Shown here: positions 44,855 through 54,458 of the stretch, piece after piece
How positions within the stretch are numbered: position 1 is the first letter of the stretch
How the letters are laid out: the number at the start of each line of letters is the position of its first letter
Assembly (NCBI RefSeq): GCF_023721715.1
Contig: NZ_JAMDLG010000001.1
Location: forward strand, 685,889 to 749,888
Length of the DNA stretch: 64,000 nucleotides
Direction of reading: 5' to 3'
Source: Parasegetibacter sp. NRK P23
GTDB lineage: Bacteria; Bacteroidota; Bacteroidia; Chitinophagales; Chitinophagaceae
Program-made: the position numbers and the translations under genes
Notes under the pieces: model-generated
Databases searched by the model: none
What the model was told of the DNA's origin: nothing
The model's input: the letters and a program-made list of their open reading frames with translations, nothing else

Positions 44855-46837
44855 ATGAAGCTCTCCCCAAAACCAGCCGTCGCAACCCGCAAACCACTAG
44901 CGGGACGGTACACCTTGTTGATTGCCCTATTAATCCTATACGTGAGTCTTTCAACGGTAACCAGGGTTATCCTCTTTATCTGGTCCGAAAAAAACGTATC
45001 CGGTGGTATTCTCCCTGTGTTCAGGGCATTCATTACAGGATTTGGATTCGACCTGGCCACTGGCCTCTCCCTGTTGCTGCCATATGGTATTTATTTGTTG
45101 GTTTTCCCCAAAAAATGGATCGGATTACTGGCCGATAAAATTTTTACTTACTGCTGCATTACAATCATACTGCTGCTCATCTTTTTCAGCCTGATGGCAG
45201 AATTCCCTTTCTGGAATGAGTTCGGTGTACGTTTCAATTTTATTGCGGTAGACTACCTGATCTACACTTATGAAGTTGTTTCCAACATCAATCAATCCTA
45301 TCCCATACCGCTTATAGTAGCCGCTCTGGCTGGTCTTGTATTCGTTTCTTTCAGGATATTAGGCTCCAGGGGGATGCTGTACGCTGCATTCTCCTCCAAA
45401 ACCGGGCTAATAAAAAGAGGCTGCTTTTTTCTGCCAATAGCGCTGGCAACATTACTATTGCTGGGCTTCCTGAATAATAAACAAGCGGAATCCGGCAGCA
45501 ACCTGGTAGTGAATGAGCTGGGAAAGAATGGTGTTTTCTCTTTCTTTGCGGCCCTGCGTTCGAACGAACTCGACTATACCACTTTTTATCCCCGGATAGC
45601 CGACACAACAGCCTATGATACACTTAAAAAGAACCTCCTGCAAAACAACCAATATTACCTGCGGGGCAGACGGAACGATATCATACGAAATACCATAGCC
45701 ACAAATGAACAGCACCCCAACATCGTACTGATTGCAATTGAAAGTTTCAGTGCCGATTTCGTCACAGCCTTTGGCAACGAGGAACATCTTACGCCCAATT
45801 TCGACAGTCTCGCAAAAGAAAGCATCTTCTTCACCAACCTCTACGCCACTGGCACCAGGACAGTAAGAGGAATGGAAGCCCTTACCCTTTGCGTACCGCC
45901 AACACCTGGCAACAGTATCGTGAGAAGACCGGGGAATGAACACCTGTTTTCCTCCGCAACTATACTGCATCAGAAAGGTTATCAGCCTTACTTCATTTAT
46001 GGCGGGGACGGCTATTTTGACAACATGAATAATTTTTTCGGCGGCCAGGGCTTTGATATAGTAGACAGGGACCGTGGCAACCCTTTGTCTGATAACATTA
46101 CCACGCACCGGTATACTATTCCCGACGAAGAAGTACATTTCGAAAATGCCTGGGGAATATGCGATGAAGACCTGTACAGTCAGGCGATGACCTATGCAGA
46201 CAAAAGCAGCAATGCCCAAATTCCCTTCTTTGAATTCGTAATGACCACGTCCAACCATAAGCCATTCACTTTTCCGGAAGGAAAGATCAATCTGCCAAAA
46301 GGCAGTAGGAACGCAGCCGTAAAATATACCGATTTTGCCCTGGGGAAATTTATAAGGGATGCCCGTACTAAACCATGGTTCCGCAATACCGTATTCCTGG
46401 TGGTGGCCGATCACTGCGCCAGCAGCGCAGGCAGGTGGGAGATCAACATCAACCAGCACCATATCCCCGCTATCATTTTCAATCTTCCACAAGCCCCGCA
46501 AAAGATAGACAGGCTGGTATCACAAATAGACCTGATGCCCACATTATTTGGTTACCTGAACTGGAACTACAGATCGGCTTTCTATGGAAAAGATATTAAT
46601 GCAACCATGCCGGGAGATGAAAGGGCTTTCATCGGCAACTACAGAACACTTGGCCTGCTCAAAAACAATCTGTTTACCCAGATCGACGACCACAAAAGAA
46701 TTAAGCAATTTCAGGTGAACGACAAAGGGCAGTCGTTGTCTGATAAAAACGGCATAAACAATACCCTAGTAACCGAGACCATTTCTTACTATCAAACAGC
46801 GAGTGAACGGTTTAAGACAGGAAAAATGAGGGAGTAA
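44855..46837 (+). CDS. LTA synthase family sulfatase-fold membrane protein
   Basis: A 660-residue protein with five N-terminal membrane helices (about 18-40, 53-78, 88-115, 150-170 and 190-210). A periplasmic sulfatase-type domain starts near 285 (PNIVLIAIESFSADFV). The likely nucleophilic Thr is in LYATGTRTVRGMEA near 330, and metal ligands are in GGDGYFDN and VADHCASS. Relatives transfer glycerol-phosphate or phosphoethanolamine to glycans or lipids. In this Gram-negative setting the substrate is unknown. The ATG at 44855 is preferred because it precedes the first helix closely. Confidence 0.88.
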   Translation: MKLSPKPAVATRKPLAGRYTLLIALLILYVSLSTVTRVILFIWSEKNVSGGILPVFRAFITGFGFDLATGLSLLLPYGIYLLVFPKKWIGLLADKIFTYCCITIILLLIFFSLMAEFPFWNEFGVRFNFIAVDYLIYTYEVVSNINQSYPIPLIVAALAGLVFVSFRILGSRGMLYAAFSSKTGLIKRGCFFLPIALATLLLLGFLNNKQAESGSNLVVNELGKNGVFSFFAALRSNELDYTTFYPRIADTTAYDTLKKNLLQNNQYYLRGRRNDIIRNTIATNEQHPNIVLIAIESFSADFVTAFGNEEHLTPNFDSLAKESIFFTNLYATGTRTVRGMEALTLCVPPTPGNSIVRRPGNEHLFSSATILHQKGYQPYFIYGGDGYFDNMNNFFGGQGFDIVDRDRGNPLSDNITTHRYTIPDEEVHFENAWGICDEDLYSQAMTYADKSSNAQIPFFEFVMTTSNHKPFTFPEGKINLPKGSRNAAVKYTDFALGKFIRDARTKPWFRNTVFLVVADHCASSAGRWEININQHHIPAIIFNLPQAPQKIDRLVSQIDLMPTLFGYLNWNYRSAFYGKDINATMPGDERAFIGNYRTLGLLKNNLFTQIDDHKRIKQFQVNDKGQSLSDKNGINNTLVTETISYYQTASERFKTGKMRE

Positions 46838-46892
46838 TGTTGAAAACACAGATGAATAAAAAACGGACCAGCGCTCAGCAACAACGGAATAC

Positions 46893-48167
46893 TTATTCAT
46901 ACCGCAGCGCCTCAATAGGATTCAGTCTTCCCGCCTTCATCGCGGGATACAACCCAGCCACCAACCCAACAACAGAGCAGATCAACACGCCATAAAATAC
47001 CCACATCCAGGGCACCACGAACCCCGTACCCAATACCATGGAAAACAGGTTGCCTACCAGTATTCCAAGGATGATACCGAATGCCGCGCCCAGCAGGCTG
47101 ATGATAATCGCTTCCAGCAGGAACTGTTTGCGCACCGTACTCTGGTTGCCGCCGATGGCCTTGATCAGGCCCACTTCTTTTGTTCTTTCAGACACGGATA
47201 CCAGCATGATGTTCATCAGTCCGATAGCGGCGCCAATCAATGTAATCAATCCAATTACTGTGGCCGCCAGCGTGAGCATGCTCGTACTTTGAATGGCCAT
47301 CTGTGCAAAGCTGTCGCTTTTATCCAGGTAGAAATTATCGCCTTCCGTGGTAGAGAGTTTGCGGATGGGACGTAAGGCGGCCTGGGCCTCGCCCATGGCT
47401 TCATCGACCAGACTCACCTCCGGCACTTTTACCCCAATAAGATAAGAACGCCCGGAGCTGAAGAAACGGCGGATATTGTTGTAAGAAGTAATCACGATAT
47501 TGTCGCGGCTGAAGCCGAAAGTGGATCCTTTGGCATCCAGCACACCGATGATGCGGTAAGGAATATTGTTGACGCGCACTGTTTTTTCGAGCGCGGAGCC
47601 GGTATTCTTACCGAAGAGTTTGGTCACCACATCCATGCCCACCACACATACGTTACGCCCGCTTTCCACATCCAGTTCGTTGAGGCCACGCCCGGTACTT
47701 ACGGTATAACCATTAAGATCGAGGTAGTTCTCGTCTCCGCCATACAGCCTTACCGTGGGATTGGTCTTTTTCCCGTTCGCGCTCACGATGGCGTCGTTTC
47801 CTCCTGATATGGAGATGCCCACGGTAGCGGGGAACTTGTATCTTTTCTTGAATTCCACGGCCTGGTCGTGGGTGATGATCTTTCCTTCGTTTGATTTTTT
47901 CACCTTCTTAGCGCCTTTCTCGGATTTGGTCACTTCACGGTTTCCTCCACCCATATTCCTGTTCACTTCCCGGAAACGTACGGTAAAGCCGTTCGCACCC
48001 ATGGCGGAGAAGCTTTCTGTAAACTTCTGTTCCATAGCTGTAATAGCCGTGATGATCCCCACCAGCGCCATGATCCCGAATGCGATGATGGCCACTGTAA
48101 TGCCCGTCCGCAGGCGGTTCCCGCGGATGGTTCTGTATGAAAGAGAAAAGATGTCCCTGAATTGCAT
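46893..48167 (-). CDS. ABC transporter permease, MacB/FtsX type
   Basis: A 424-residue permease. A first helix lies at about 20-42 ([20 protein letters not shown]), followed by a periplasmic MacB core domain at about 55-290. Three C-terminal helices follow, with the coupling motif [16 protein letters not shown] near 323. It lacks an adjacent ATPase in this window and is the only gene of its unit, so it must use an ATPase encoded elsewhere. Convergent with the LTA-synthase-like gene. Confidence 0.9.
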   Translation of the reverse strand: MQFRDIFSLSYRTIRGNRLRTGITVAIIAFGIMALVGIITAITAMEQKFTESFSAMGANGFTVRFREVNRNMGGGNREVTKSEKGAKKVKKSNEGKIITHDQAVEFKKRYKFPATVGISISGGNDAIVSANGKKTNPTVRLYGGDENYLDLNGYTVSTGRGLNELDVESGRNVCVVGMDVVTKLFGKNTGSALEKTVRVNNIPYRIIGVLDAKGSTFGFSRDNIVITSYNNIRRFFSSGRSYLIGVKVPEVSLVDEAMGEAQAALRPIRKLSTTEGDNFYLDKSDSFAQMAIQSTSMLTLAATVIGLITLIGAAIGLMNIMLVSVSERTKEVGLIKAIGGNQSTVRKQFLLEAIIISLLGAAFGIILGILVGNLFSMVLGTGFVVPWMWVFYGVLICSVVGLVAGLYPAMKAGRLNPIEALRYE

Positions 48168-48444
48168 GAACGTGTGTTTCTATTTTAAAGATAGGACAAA
48201 AAACGGGAGAGCAAACCGTTGGAAGGAAGAGTGGTTGAGTGGGAGGATGCGGGGAATATGCACACGCAACGGCGCACAACTTGCTCCTTCGTACCTCGCA
48301 GCTTTGCAGATGCGGCGGAATGGAGCATAAGGCGCATTAGTTCAGGCGATGCAGGTTAACGCGCTAAACGGTGTTTTAACGGTACCCGGTGGCACCGCTA
48401 TAGCCGTGCCACCGGGTACCGTGTTTTCACGGTGTTGCCGGTAT
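48168..48444. other. Intergenic region with palindrome and dispersed repeat
   Basis: The gap between the permease start and the nuo terminator has no supported gene. It holds a TTGCTCCTTCGTACCTCGCAG variant of the dispersed repeat (48281-48301) and copy 2 of the 44-bp palindrome (48379-48422). Confidence 0.5.
48379..48422. repeat. 44-bp intergenic palindrome, copy 2
   Basis: 17-bp perfect arms, ACGGTACCCGGTGGCAC and its complement, around the loop CGCTATAGCC. It matches the copy at 21200-21243 except for one loop base. It is flanked by AACGGTGTTTT and GTTTTCACGGTG, a further imperfect inverted pair. It lies downstream of the nuo terminator. Confidence 0.8.
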
Positions 48445-48485
48445 CTAAAAAATGTCTCGCAACGACGCTACGTTTGCGAGACATT
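48445..48485 (-). terminator. Terminator of the nuo operon
   Basis: On the minus strand AATGTCTCGCAA pairs with TTGCGAGACATT over 12 perfect base pairs, then TTTT follows. It lies 30 bases after the nuoN stop and is the only strong terminator found between nuoA and this point. Confidence 0.88.
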
Positions 48486-48514
48486 AATAAATTCAAAAAG
48501 AAAATACTTCTCTC

Positions 48515-49894
48515 CTAGAAATAAAGATAATTCAGCAGCAACTGCGGCCATACGCCTATCAGCACAATGATGCCGGCAACCACTAGCAGCAAGGCTTTGA
48601 AGCCACCTGAAACCGGTCCTACTTCCGCGTCGCCCTCCCTGAAATACATGGCCTGGATCACTCTGAAATAGTAGTAGACAGATATCGCGGCGCACACAAT
48701 CGCCACAATCACCAACCAGAAATAAGTACCTGATTTAATAGCGGCCGTAAGCATATAGTATTTCGCGAAGAAGCCCGCGGTTAAAGGAATGCCTGCCAGC
48801 GACAGCAGGAATATGGTAATAACGGCTGCCAGCAGGGGATTGCTTTTGGCCAGTCCGTTAAACCCTTCGAAAGTATAATCTTTCATGCGGATGAGTACCG
48901 CGAAAATACCTATCGTGGCCAGGCTATATGCCGCGGCATACAGGATGATGCCCTCTTTTGCGAAATCGTTCAGGGTAAAGATGGCGAACATCATAAAACC
49001 GGCTTGCGCGATACTCGAATAGGCCAGCATTCTTTTGACACTCTGCTGGAAAACAGCCGTAACGTTTCCAATGATTAGCGTGGCTGCGGTAATAATCGCC
49101 ACCAGCAGTTGCCATTCTTCTTTGGCTGCACCGAAGGAGCGCTCAAACAGGCGCACGAAACCGATAAAGGCTGCGGCTTTCACGATCGTGGCCATGAAGG
49201 AAGTAAATACTGTTGGTGAACCATCGTATACGTCCGGGGTCCAGAAGTGGAAAGGCGCGGCGGAGACTTTGAATGCCATGGAGATGAGCAGCAGTATCAG
49301 GCCGGAAGCCATGAGCGGCGTTAATTTGCCCGCGCCAATCGCGATGGTATCAATAAAGAAAGTCCCTTTCGCACCGTAGATCAGGGCGATCCCCATCAGC
49401 ATGATGCCCGTGGAGAAAGCGCCCATCAGGAAATATTTCAGCGAAGCTTCATTGCTTTTCAGGTTCTTTTTATCGCTTCCCGCCAACACATACAAGGGGA
49501 TGGAAATGATTTCAATGCCCAGGAACAGCATCAGCAGTGACCCGAAGGAGGAAACGATGCCCACACCGGCGAGTATAAAGAAGATCAGCGCGAAATAATC
49601 GGCGGCATTGCTTTTGTTGCCAACTTTGGTGATGTCGTTGCCGGAAAGCAGCACGTACACCAGGGTAGCAGCGAAAGCGATGGTGTTGAAGAACAGGCCG
49701 AACCTGCCGAAATCAAGCATCCCGTGCGTATCAATCTTAAGGAAAGCGCTGTGGTAAGTTTCCCAAACGTTGGCTCCGAGCAAAACCAGCAGACCGGCGA
49801 TGGCAAGTGAGCGGATGGCAGATGACTGTTTCAGGAACAAGCCCCCGAACATCATGATCACACCCCAGATAGCAGAAATAATAATTGCGTTCAT
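48515..49894 (-). CDS. nuoN: NADH-quinone oxidoreductase subunit N
   Basis: A 459-residue integral membrane protein of complex I with about 14 hydrophobic helices. It has the proton-translocating domain (FFLMGAFSTGIMLMGIAL-like region, then KVSAAPFHFWTPDVYDGSP) and lysines in membrane helices. It is an antiporter-like proton-pump subunit and the last gene of the operon. It begins 16 bases after the nuoM stop. Confidence 0.95.
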   Translation of the reverse strand: MNAIIISAIWGVIMMFGGLFLKQSSAIRSLAIAGLLVLLGANVWETYHSAFLKIDTHGMLDFGRFGLFFNTIAFAATLVYVLLSGNDITKVGNKSNAADYFALIFFILAGVGIVSSFGSLLMLFLGIEIISIPLYVLAGSDKKNLKSNEASLKYFLMGAFSTGIMLMGIALIYGAKGTFFIDTIAIGAGKLTPLMASGLILLLISMAFKVSAAPFHFWTPDVYDGSPTVFTSFMATIVKAAAFIGFVRLFERSFGAAKEEWQLLVAIITAATLIIGNVTAVFQQSVKRMLAYSSIAQAGFMMFAIFTLNDFAKEGIILYAAAYSLATIGIFAVLIRMKDYTFEGFNGLAKSNPLLAAVITIFLLSLAGIPLTAGFFAKYYMLTAAIKSGTYFWLVIVAIVCAAISVYYYFRVIQAMYFREGDAEVGPVSGGFKALLLVVAGIIVLIGVWPQLLLNYLYF

Positions 49895-49910
49895 AATCTA
49901 TTTTCGCTGA

Positions 49911-51374
49911 CTACAAATTGATTTTGATTCGTTCCATGATATTGGTCACCGTATCCTGACTCAGATCGAACAACGGTTGCGGGTAAACGCCAAAGTACAG
50001 TATCACAATCACCAGTACGCCCAGCGCGAGTTTTTCGTTTCCGCCCAATGTATACCCGGTGGATGTAAGTGTATTGGTGTTCCCGTAAAATACTTTCTGC
50101 ACCATATTCAAAGTATAGATCGCGGCCAGGATAATACTCAATCCGGCCACTACCGTAAATACCACGTTATATTTCGTGATGGTGGAAGAGAATATACCAT
50201 TGAACATCAGGAATTCGCCCACGAACGCGTTGGTAAGGGGCAGCGCGATGTTGGCGAAGGCCAGCACCACGAGGAAGATGGCCAGCACCGGAGAGTTTTG
50301 TGCCAATCCGCCCAGTTCACTCATTTTGCGGGTACCATATTGTCTTTCGATCAGTTCCACCACGATCCAGAGTCCGATGATGTTGATGCCGTGGTTGAAC
50401 ATCTGGAGGATGGCGCCTTTCATGCCGACTTCCGTATAAGCGAAGATGGCCACGCACATCAACCCGATGTGGGCGATGGAAGAATAAGCCACCAGTCGTT
50501 TGATGTCATCCTGTTTAATGGCGATCAGCGAAGCGTAGATCATTCCGATCACGGCCATGGAAGTGGCGGTATCGCCCCACATGTATGTACCGTAAGGCAA
50601 TACGGGCAGCAACCAGCGGATCAGCGCGAAAACACCCATCTTCACCATTACGCCGCTCAGTACCATGGTAACCGCCGTGGGCGATTGCTCATAGGTATCG
50701 GGCTGCCAGGTATGGAAGGGGAATATCGGCATTTTAATGGCGAACGCCACGAAGAACAGCCAGAACAACCAGCTCTGTTCTTTCACAGATAATTTAAGTT
50801 CGTAGAAAGCATTGATGGCGAAAGTCTGATCCGGTGTCTGGAAATACAGGTAGATCAACCCAATCAGCATCAGCAGGGAACCCGCGAAGGTGTACACGAA
50901 GAACTTGAAAGTGGCCTGGATGCGTTTCTCCCCACCCCATTTGGAGCAGAGGAAGTAAGCGGGTATCAGCGCGATTTCCCAGCCAAAGTAGAACAGGAGC
51001 GCGTCCATGGCCATGAACACCAGTAAAAGTCCGGCCTGCGACAGCAGCATCAATCCGAAGAACTGGTTCGCATCCTTATACCTGCTTTTCCAGGTGGAAA
51101 CAAAGATCAGCGGGAAAGCGATGGCCGTGAGCAATGCCAGGAGTTTTCCCATGCCATCCAGCACAAGGGTGAAACGGCTTCCAAGCATGGGTAACCAGGC
51201 GCAATCTGAAGACAGGTATTGGTATTTGTTGAACACGGTGATCCCCAACAGCGTCACCACCAGCGTGGCTATGGAGGAAAACAATGCCCATGATCGCGCG
51301 CCGTTCTCATGCTTGATGAAGAAGGCCGTCAACCCAGTGATCAATGGAATTAAAAGAAGTAGAACCGGTATCAT
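49911..51374 (-). CDS. nuoM: NADH-quinone oxidoreductase subunit M
   Basis: A 487-residue antiporter-like subunit of complex I with about 14 helices. It has the conserved Glu in YFGWEIALIPAYFL near residue 130 and PIFPFHTWQPDTYEQSPTAV in the core. It would contribute a proton channel. The gap to nuoL (82 bases) carries an imperfect inverted repeat. Confidence 0.95.
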   Translation of the reverse strand: MIPVLLLLIPLITGLTAFFIKHENGARSWALFSSIATLVVTLLGITVFNKYQYLSSDCAWLPMLGSRFTLVLDGMGKLLALLTAIAFPLIFVSTWKSRYKDANQFFGLMLLSQAGLLLVFMAMDALLFYFGWEIALIPAYFLCSKWGGEKRIQATFKFFVYTFAGSLLMLIGLIYLYFQTPDQTFAINAFYELKLSVKEQSWLFWLFFVAFAIKMPIFPFHTWQPDTYEQSPTAVTMVLSGVMVKMGVFALIRWLLPVLPYGTYMWGDTATSMAVIGMIYASLIAIKQDDIKRLVAYSSIAHIGLMCVAIFAYTEVGMKGAILQMFNHGINIIGLWIVVELIERQYGTRKMSELGGLAQNSPVLAIFLVVLAFANIALPLTNAFVGEFLMFNGIFSSTITKYNVVFTVVAGLSIILAAIYTLNMVQKVFYGNTNTLTSTGYTLGGNEKLALGVLVIVILYFGVYPQPLFDLSQDTVTNIMERIKINL

Positions 51375-51381
51375 TTGGTTG

Positions 51382-51450
51382 TGTTCAATTTTGGATTCTG
51401 AATGCTGGATTGTGAATTTGATCTTTCATTCAAAATTCAACATCCAAAAT
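51382..51450. repeat. TTTTGGATT repeat in the nuoL-nuoM gap
   Basis: ATTTTGGATTCTGAATGCTG is mirrored by AAAATTCAACATCCAAAATG, giving an imperfect hairpin of about 60 bases. Related words occur in the nuoK-nuoL and nuoI-nuoJ gaps. Confidence 0.5.
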
Positions 51451-51456
51451 GTATAG

Positions 51457-53352
51457 TTATTTCTTTAAAAACAGTTGTATCGCGAAGAACACCAGGATGC
51501 TCAGCACCATCAGCAGGATATAACCGCCTACCTGGCCACTCTGCACCAGGCGCAACTGGCGGCCACCATACTGCACGGCTTTGCCCACACCGTTCACGAT
51601 GCCATCCACAATGTATCTTTCAAAAATATTGTTCAGGAATTTAGCCAGCGCCATCAAAGGTTTCACGATGATGGTGTTGTACAGTTCATCCACATACCAC
51701 TTATTCTCCAGCAGTTTACCCAAGCCGGTTTCTTCTTTCTCTGTTTTCTGGTATTTAGAGAATTTGCTGATCGCAAAGAAGATGATCAGCGCGATCACCG
51801 CAGTGCTGATGCCCATCATCACGATCTCTGTAGTATGATCGATGTGTGCGTGTTCCCCCACGATATTATTGGAAGCGGCGAAGATGGGTTCCAGGAAATG
51901 CTCCAGGCGGTGCGCACCATGCGCGAATACTTCAGGAATGCCAATGAATCCTGCTGTTACAGAAAGAACGGCCAGGATCACCAGGGGGATGGTCATGGCG
52001 GCGGGACTTTCATGCAGGTGATGCTCCTGTTCGTGTGTGCCGCGGAATTTACCGAGGAAGGTCATGGCATAGAGACGGAACATATAGAACGCAGTCATCA
52101 AAGCACCGGCCATTCCAATGTAGTACAGCACCGGGTTGTGCGCGAATGCTCCCATCAGTATCTCATCTTTGGAGAAGAACCCGGAGAACGGAGGAATACC
52201 AGCTATCGCCAGACAAGCAAGCAGGAAAGTAATGTGCGTGATGGGCAGTTTCTTTTTCAGTCCGCCCATATTGCGGATATCCTGTTCATGGTGCATGGCG
52301 TGAATCACGGAACCCGCACCCAGGAACAAAAGGGCTTTAAAGAAAGCGTGTGTCATTACGTGGAAAACGGCTCCGGTATAAGCGCCTACGCCCAAACCGA
52401 GGAACATATAACCCAACTGGCTCACGGTAGAATAAGCCAGTACTTTTTTAATATCGTTCTGCTTCAATGCGATGGTGGCCGCGAAAATGGCGGTGGCCAG
52501 TCCGATGATGGCGATTACATGTTGTGTAACGGGCGCCATGGTGTACAGCACGTTGCTTCTTGCGATCATGTAGATACCCGCGGTCACCATCGTTGCCGCG
52601 TGGATTAACGCGGAAACAGGCGTTGGACCGGCCATGGCGTCGGGAAGCCAGGTATATAAAGGTATCTGTGCACTTTTACCGGTGGCGCCTACAAACAGGA
52701 GCAGGGTAATAATAGTAATATCAGTTGCAGAAAGCTTGTTCACATTGGCGAATACTTCACCGTAAGAAACAGTGCCCAATTTCAGCAGCAACCAGAACAC
52801 GGCCAGCAGGAACCCGAGGTCGCCGATGCGGTTCATGATGAATGCCTTCTTCGCCGCGTTGTTGTAATCGTTGTTCTTGAACCAGAAACCAATGAGCAGG
52901 TAGGAACACAGTCCAACCCCTTCCCAACCAATGAACATGATTACGAAGTTGCCACCCATCACCAACAGCAGCATGGAGAACACGAACAGGTTCAGGTAAG
53001 CGAAATACCGCGCGAAGTGTTCACTCTTCTCCTCGTGCATATACGCCGTGGAGTACAGGTGAATCAGGAACCCAACCCCGGTGATCACCAGCAGGAAGAT
53101 CGAAGAAAGCTGATCGACCTGGAAGGAAAACGGAATTTTAAACTGTTCAATGTTGATGAACTGGAACAGGGTGGCCACGGTGTTATGCCCCGATTTCACT
53201 TCGAAGAAAAGCACCAGGCTCACAATGAACGACGCGAGGATGGATCCGCTTCCAATGATGCCCACGGCTGATTTCGACAACTGGTTGCGCAGCAATCCGT
53301 TGAGCAGGAACCCAACCAGGGGGAAAAGCGGTACTAAGTAAACTAGGTTCAT
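51457..53352 (-). CDS. nuoL: NADH-quinone oxidoreductase subunit L
   Basis: A 631-residue subunit, the largest antiporter-like protein of complex I. It has about 16 helices including the long lateral helix at the C-terminus. Core motifs include FIGWEGVGLCSYLLIGFWF near 143 and LPDAMAGPTPVSALIHAATM near 235, with the usual lysines. The C-terminal part from about 480 has the charged hinge typical of NuoL. It begins 62 bases after the nuoK stop. Confidence 0.95.
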   Translation of the reverse strand: MNLVYLVPLFPLVGFLLNGLLRNQLSKSAVGIIGSGSILASFIVSLVLFFEVKSGHNTVATLFQFINIEQFKIPFSFQVDQLSSIFLLVITGVGFLIHLYSTAYMHEEKSEHFARYFAYLNLFVFSMLLLVMGGNFVIMFIGWEGVGLCSYLLIGFWFKNNDYNNAAKKAFIMNRIGDLGFLLAVFWLLLKLGTVSYGEVFANVNKLSATDITIITLLLFVGATGKSAQIPLYTWLPDAMAGPTPVSALIHAATMVTAGIYMIARSNVLYTMAPVTQHVIAIIGLATAIFAATIALKQNDIKKVLAYSTVSQLGYMFLGLGVGAYTGAVFHVMTHAFFKALLFLGAGSVIHAMHHEQDIRNMGGLKKKLPITHITFLLACLAIAGIPPFSGFFSKDEILMGAFAHNPVLYYIGMAGALMTAFYMFRLYAMTFLGKFRGTHEQEHHLHESPAAMTIPLVILAVLSVTAGFIGIPEVFAHGAHRLEHFLEPIFAASNNIVGEHAHIDHTTEIVMMGISTAVIALIIFFAISKFSKYQKTEKEETGLGKLLENKWYVDELYNTIIVKPLMALAKFLNNIFERYIVDGIVNGVGKAVQYGGRQLRLVQSGQVGGYILLMVLSILVFFAIQLFLKK

Positions 53353-53359
53353 AATATTT

Positions 53360-53414
53360 CAGCAAGTCAAAAATTCAAAACACCCGAATGTTATTCTGAA
53401 TTTTGGATTTTGAA
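53360..53414. repeat. Short inverted repeat in the nuoK-nuoL gap
   Basis: AAAAATTCAAAACACCCGAA is followed by TTCTGAATTTTGGATTTTGA. It is an imperfect inverted repeat of the same TTTTGGATT family as the other two nuo gaps. Confidence 0.4.
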
Positions 53415-53771
53415 TTAGTTTTTCAGTCGGTTCAAAAAGTTCACATCCACGGAGTGCGTATTCCTGAACATCATAACGATGATGGCGAGTCCTACGGCCA
53501 CTTCAGCGGCGGCCACCACCATGATGAAGAATACGAACAACTGGCCCTCAATTCCCGCATTGGCGGCATTCACCACGTTCGCCGCGGCATCCCCGCCTTT
53601 CAGCGCCAGTTGGTGGTGCATTTTAGAGAAGGCGATCAGCAACAGGTTCACGGCATTCAGCATCAGTTCCACACACATAAAGATGATGATCGCGTTGCGA
53701 CGCGTAAGCACACCAATCACACCTATGCAGAACAGGGCGATGGCTACGAATATGTAATAATTGATCGGCAT
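53415..53771 (-). CDS. nuoK: NADH-quinone oxidoreductase subunit K
   Basis: A 118-residue small membrane subunit with three helices. The conserved glutamates are in [13 protein letters not shown] near residue 34 and [13 protein letters not shown] near 90. Compared with a common NuoK of about 100 residues it has an extra Ala/Asn-rich stretch, [20 protein letters not shown], between helices 2 and 3. The frame is open to a start at 53816, but this would overlap nuoJ; the ATG at 53771 is the family start (MPINYYIF). Confidence 0.92.
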   Translation of the reverse strand: MPINYYIFVAIALFCIGVIGVLTRRNAIIIFMCVELMLNAVNLLLIAFSKMHHQLALKGGDAAANVVNAANAGIEGQLFVFFIMVVAAAEVAVGLAIIVMMFRNTHSVDVNFLNRLKN

Positions 53772-53787
53772 AATTCGGTTGTTGGGT

Positions 53788-54288
53788 TTAATCTTTTTTA
53801 CCAATGACAACTGCACCCACCATAGCGCTCAGGAACAGGATGCTGCTTATTTCAAAAGGAACTACATAATCGGTGAAAAGGGTCTTGCCCAGTTGCTGGA
53901 TCAGCCCGATGTTCCCGCCATTCAACTGGGTGATGTTCTTCTGCACTTCCGATTCGCGGAGCGCCGCCACCAGGATCAGCATCAGGCTCGATCCGGCAAT
54001 GCCGCCGGCCAGTTTCAGCCATTTGTTCTTCTGCGGCTCCGTATCGGCGTTCAGGTTCATCAACATGATCACGAACAGGAAAAGCACCATGATGGCACCG
54101 GCGTAAACAATCAGGTTCACGATGGCCAGGAACTGCGCGTTCAGCAAAATGTAATGCCCGGAAATAGCGAAGAAAGTTATGATAAGCAACAGTACACTGT
54201 GTACCGGGTTCTTACTGAGTACCACGCCAATGGCGCTCCCCAAAGCAAGTACCGTTAGAAACCAGAATAGAATTTGTGTGATGCTCAT
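53788..54288 (-). CDS. nuoJ: NADH-quinone oxidoreductase subunit J
   Basis: A 166-residue membrane subunit of complex I with five helices. Conserved phrases are [20 protein letters not shown] and [19 protein letters not shown]. It forms part of the proximal proton path near the quinone chamber. It lies 170 bases from nuoI; the gap has a TTTTGGATT repeat. Confidence 0.95.
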   Translation of the reverse strand: MSITQILFWFLTVLALGSAIGVVLSKNPVHSVLLLIITFFAISGHYILLNAQFLAIVNLIVYAGAIMVLFLFVIMLMNLNADTEPQKNKWLKLAGGIAGSSLMLILVAALRESEVQKNITQLNGGNIGLIQQLGKTLFTDYVVPFEISSILFLSAMVGAVVIGKKD

Positions 54289-54458
54289 TGGGTTTTAAGT
54301 TTTGGATTTTGAATGCTGGATGCTGATTTGAATGTTCGTTATCATTCAACATCGCCCTCCAACAACAAAAACCTATATTCCTTTTATTTTAAATTTTCTC
54401 TTTAATAAAAAATCCTCCACGCCGCTCAACCACCCTTATCCAACATTCAACACTACTC
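54289..54458. repeat. TTTTGGATTTTGAATGCTGGAT repeat in the nuoI-nuoJ gap
   Basis: A 170-base spacer. AGTTTTGGATTTTGAATGCT (54298-54317) resembles the repeat at 51382-51450, and ATTCAACAT words recur at 54343-54351 and at 54443-54451. No gene was seen; the region could form hairpins inside the operon mRNA. Confidence 0.45.
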
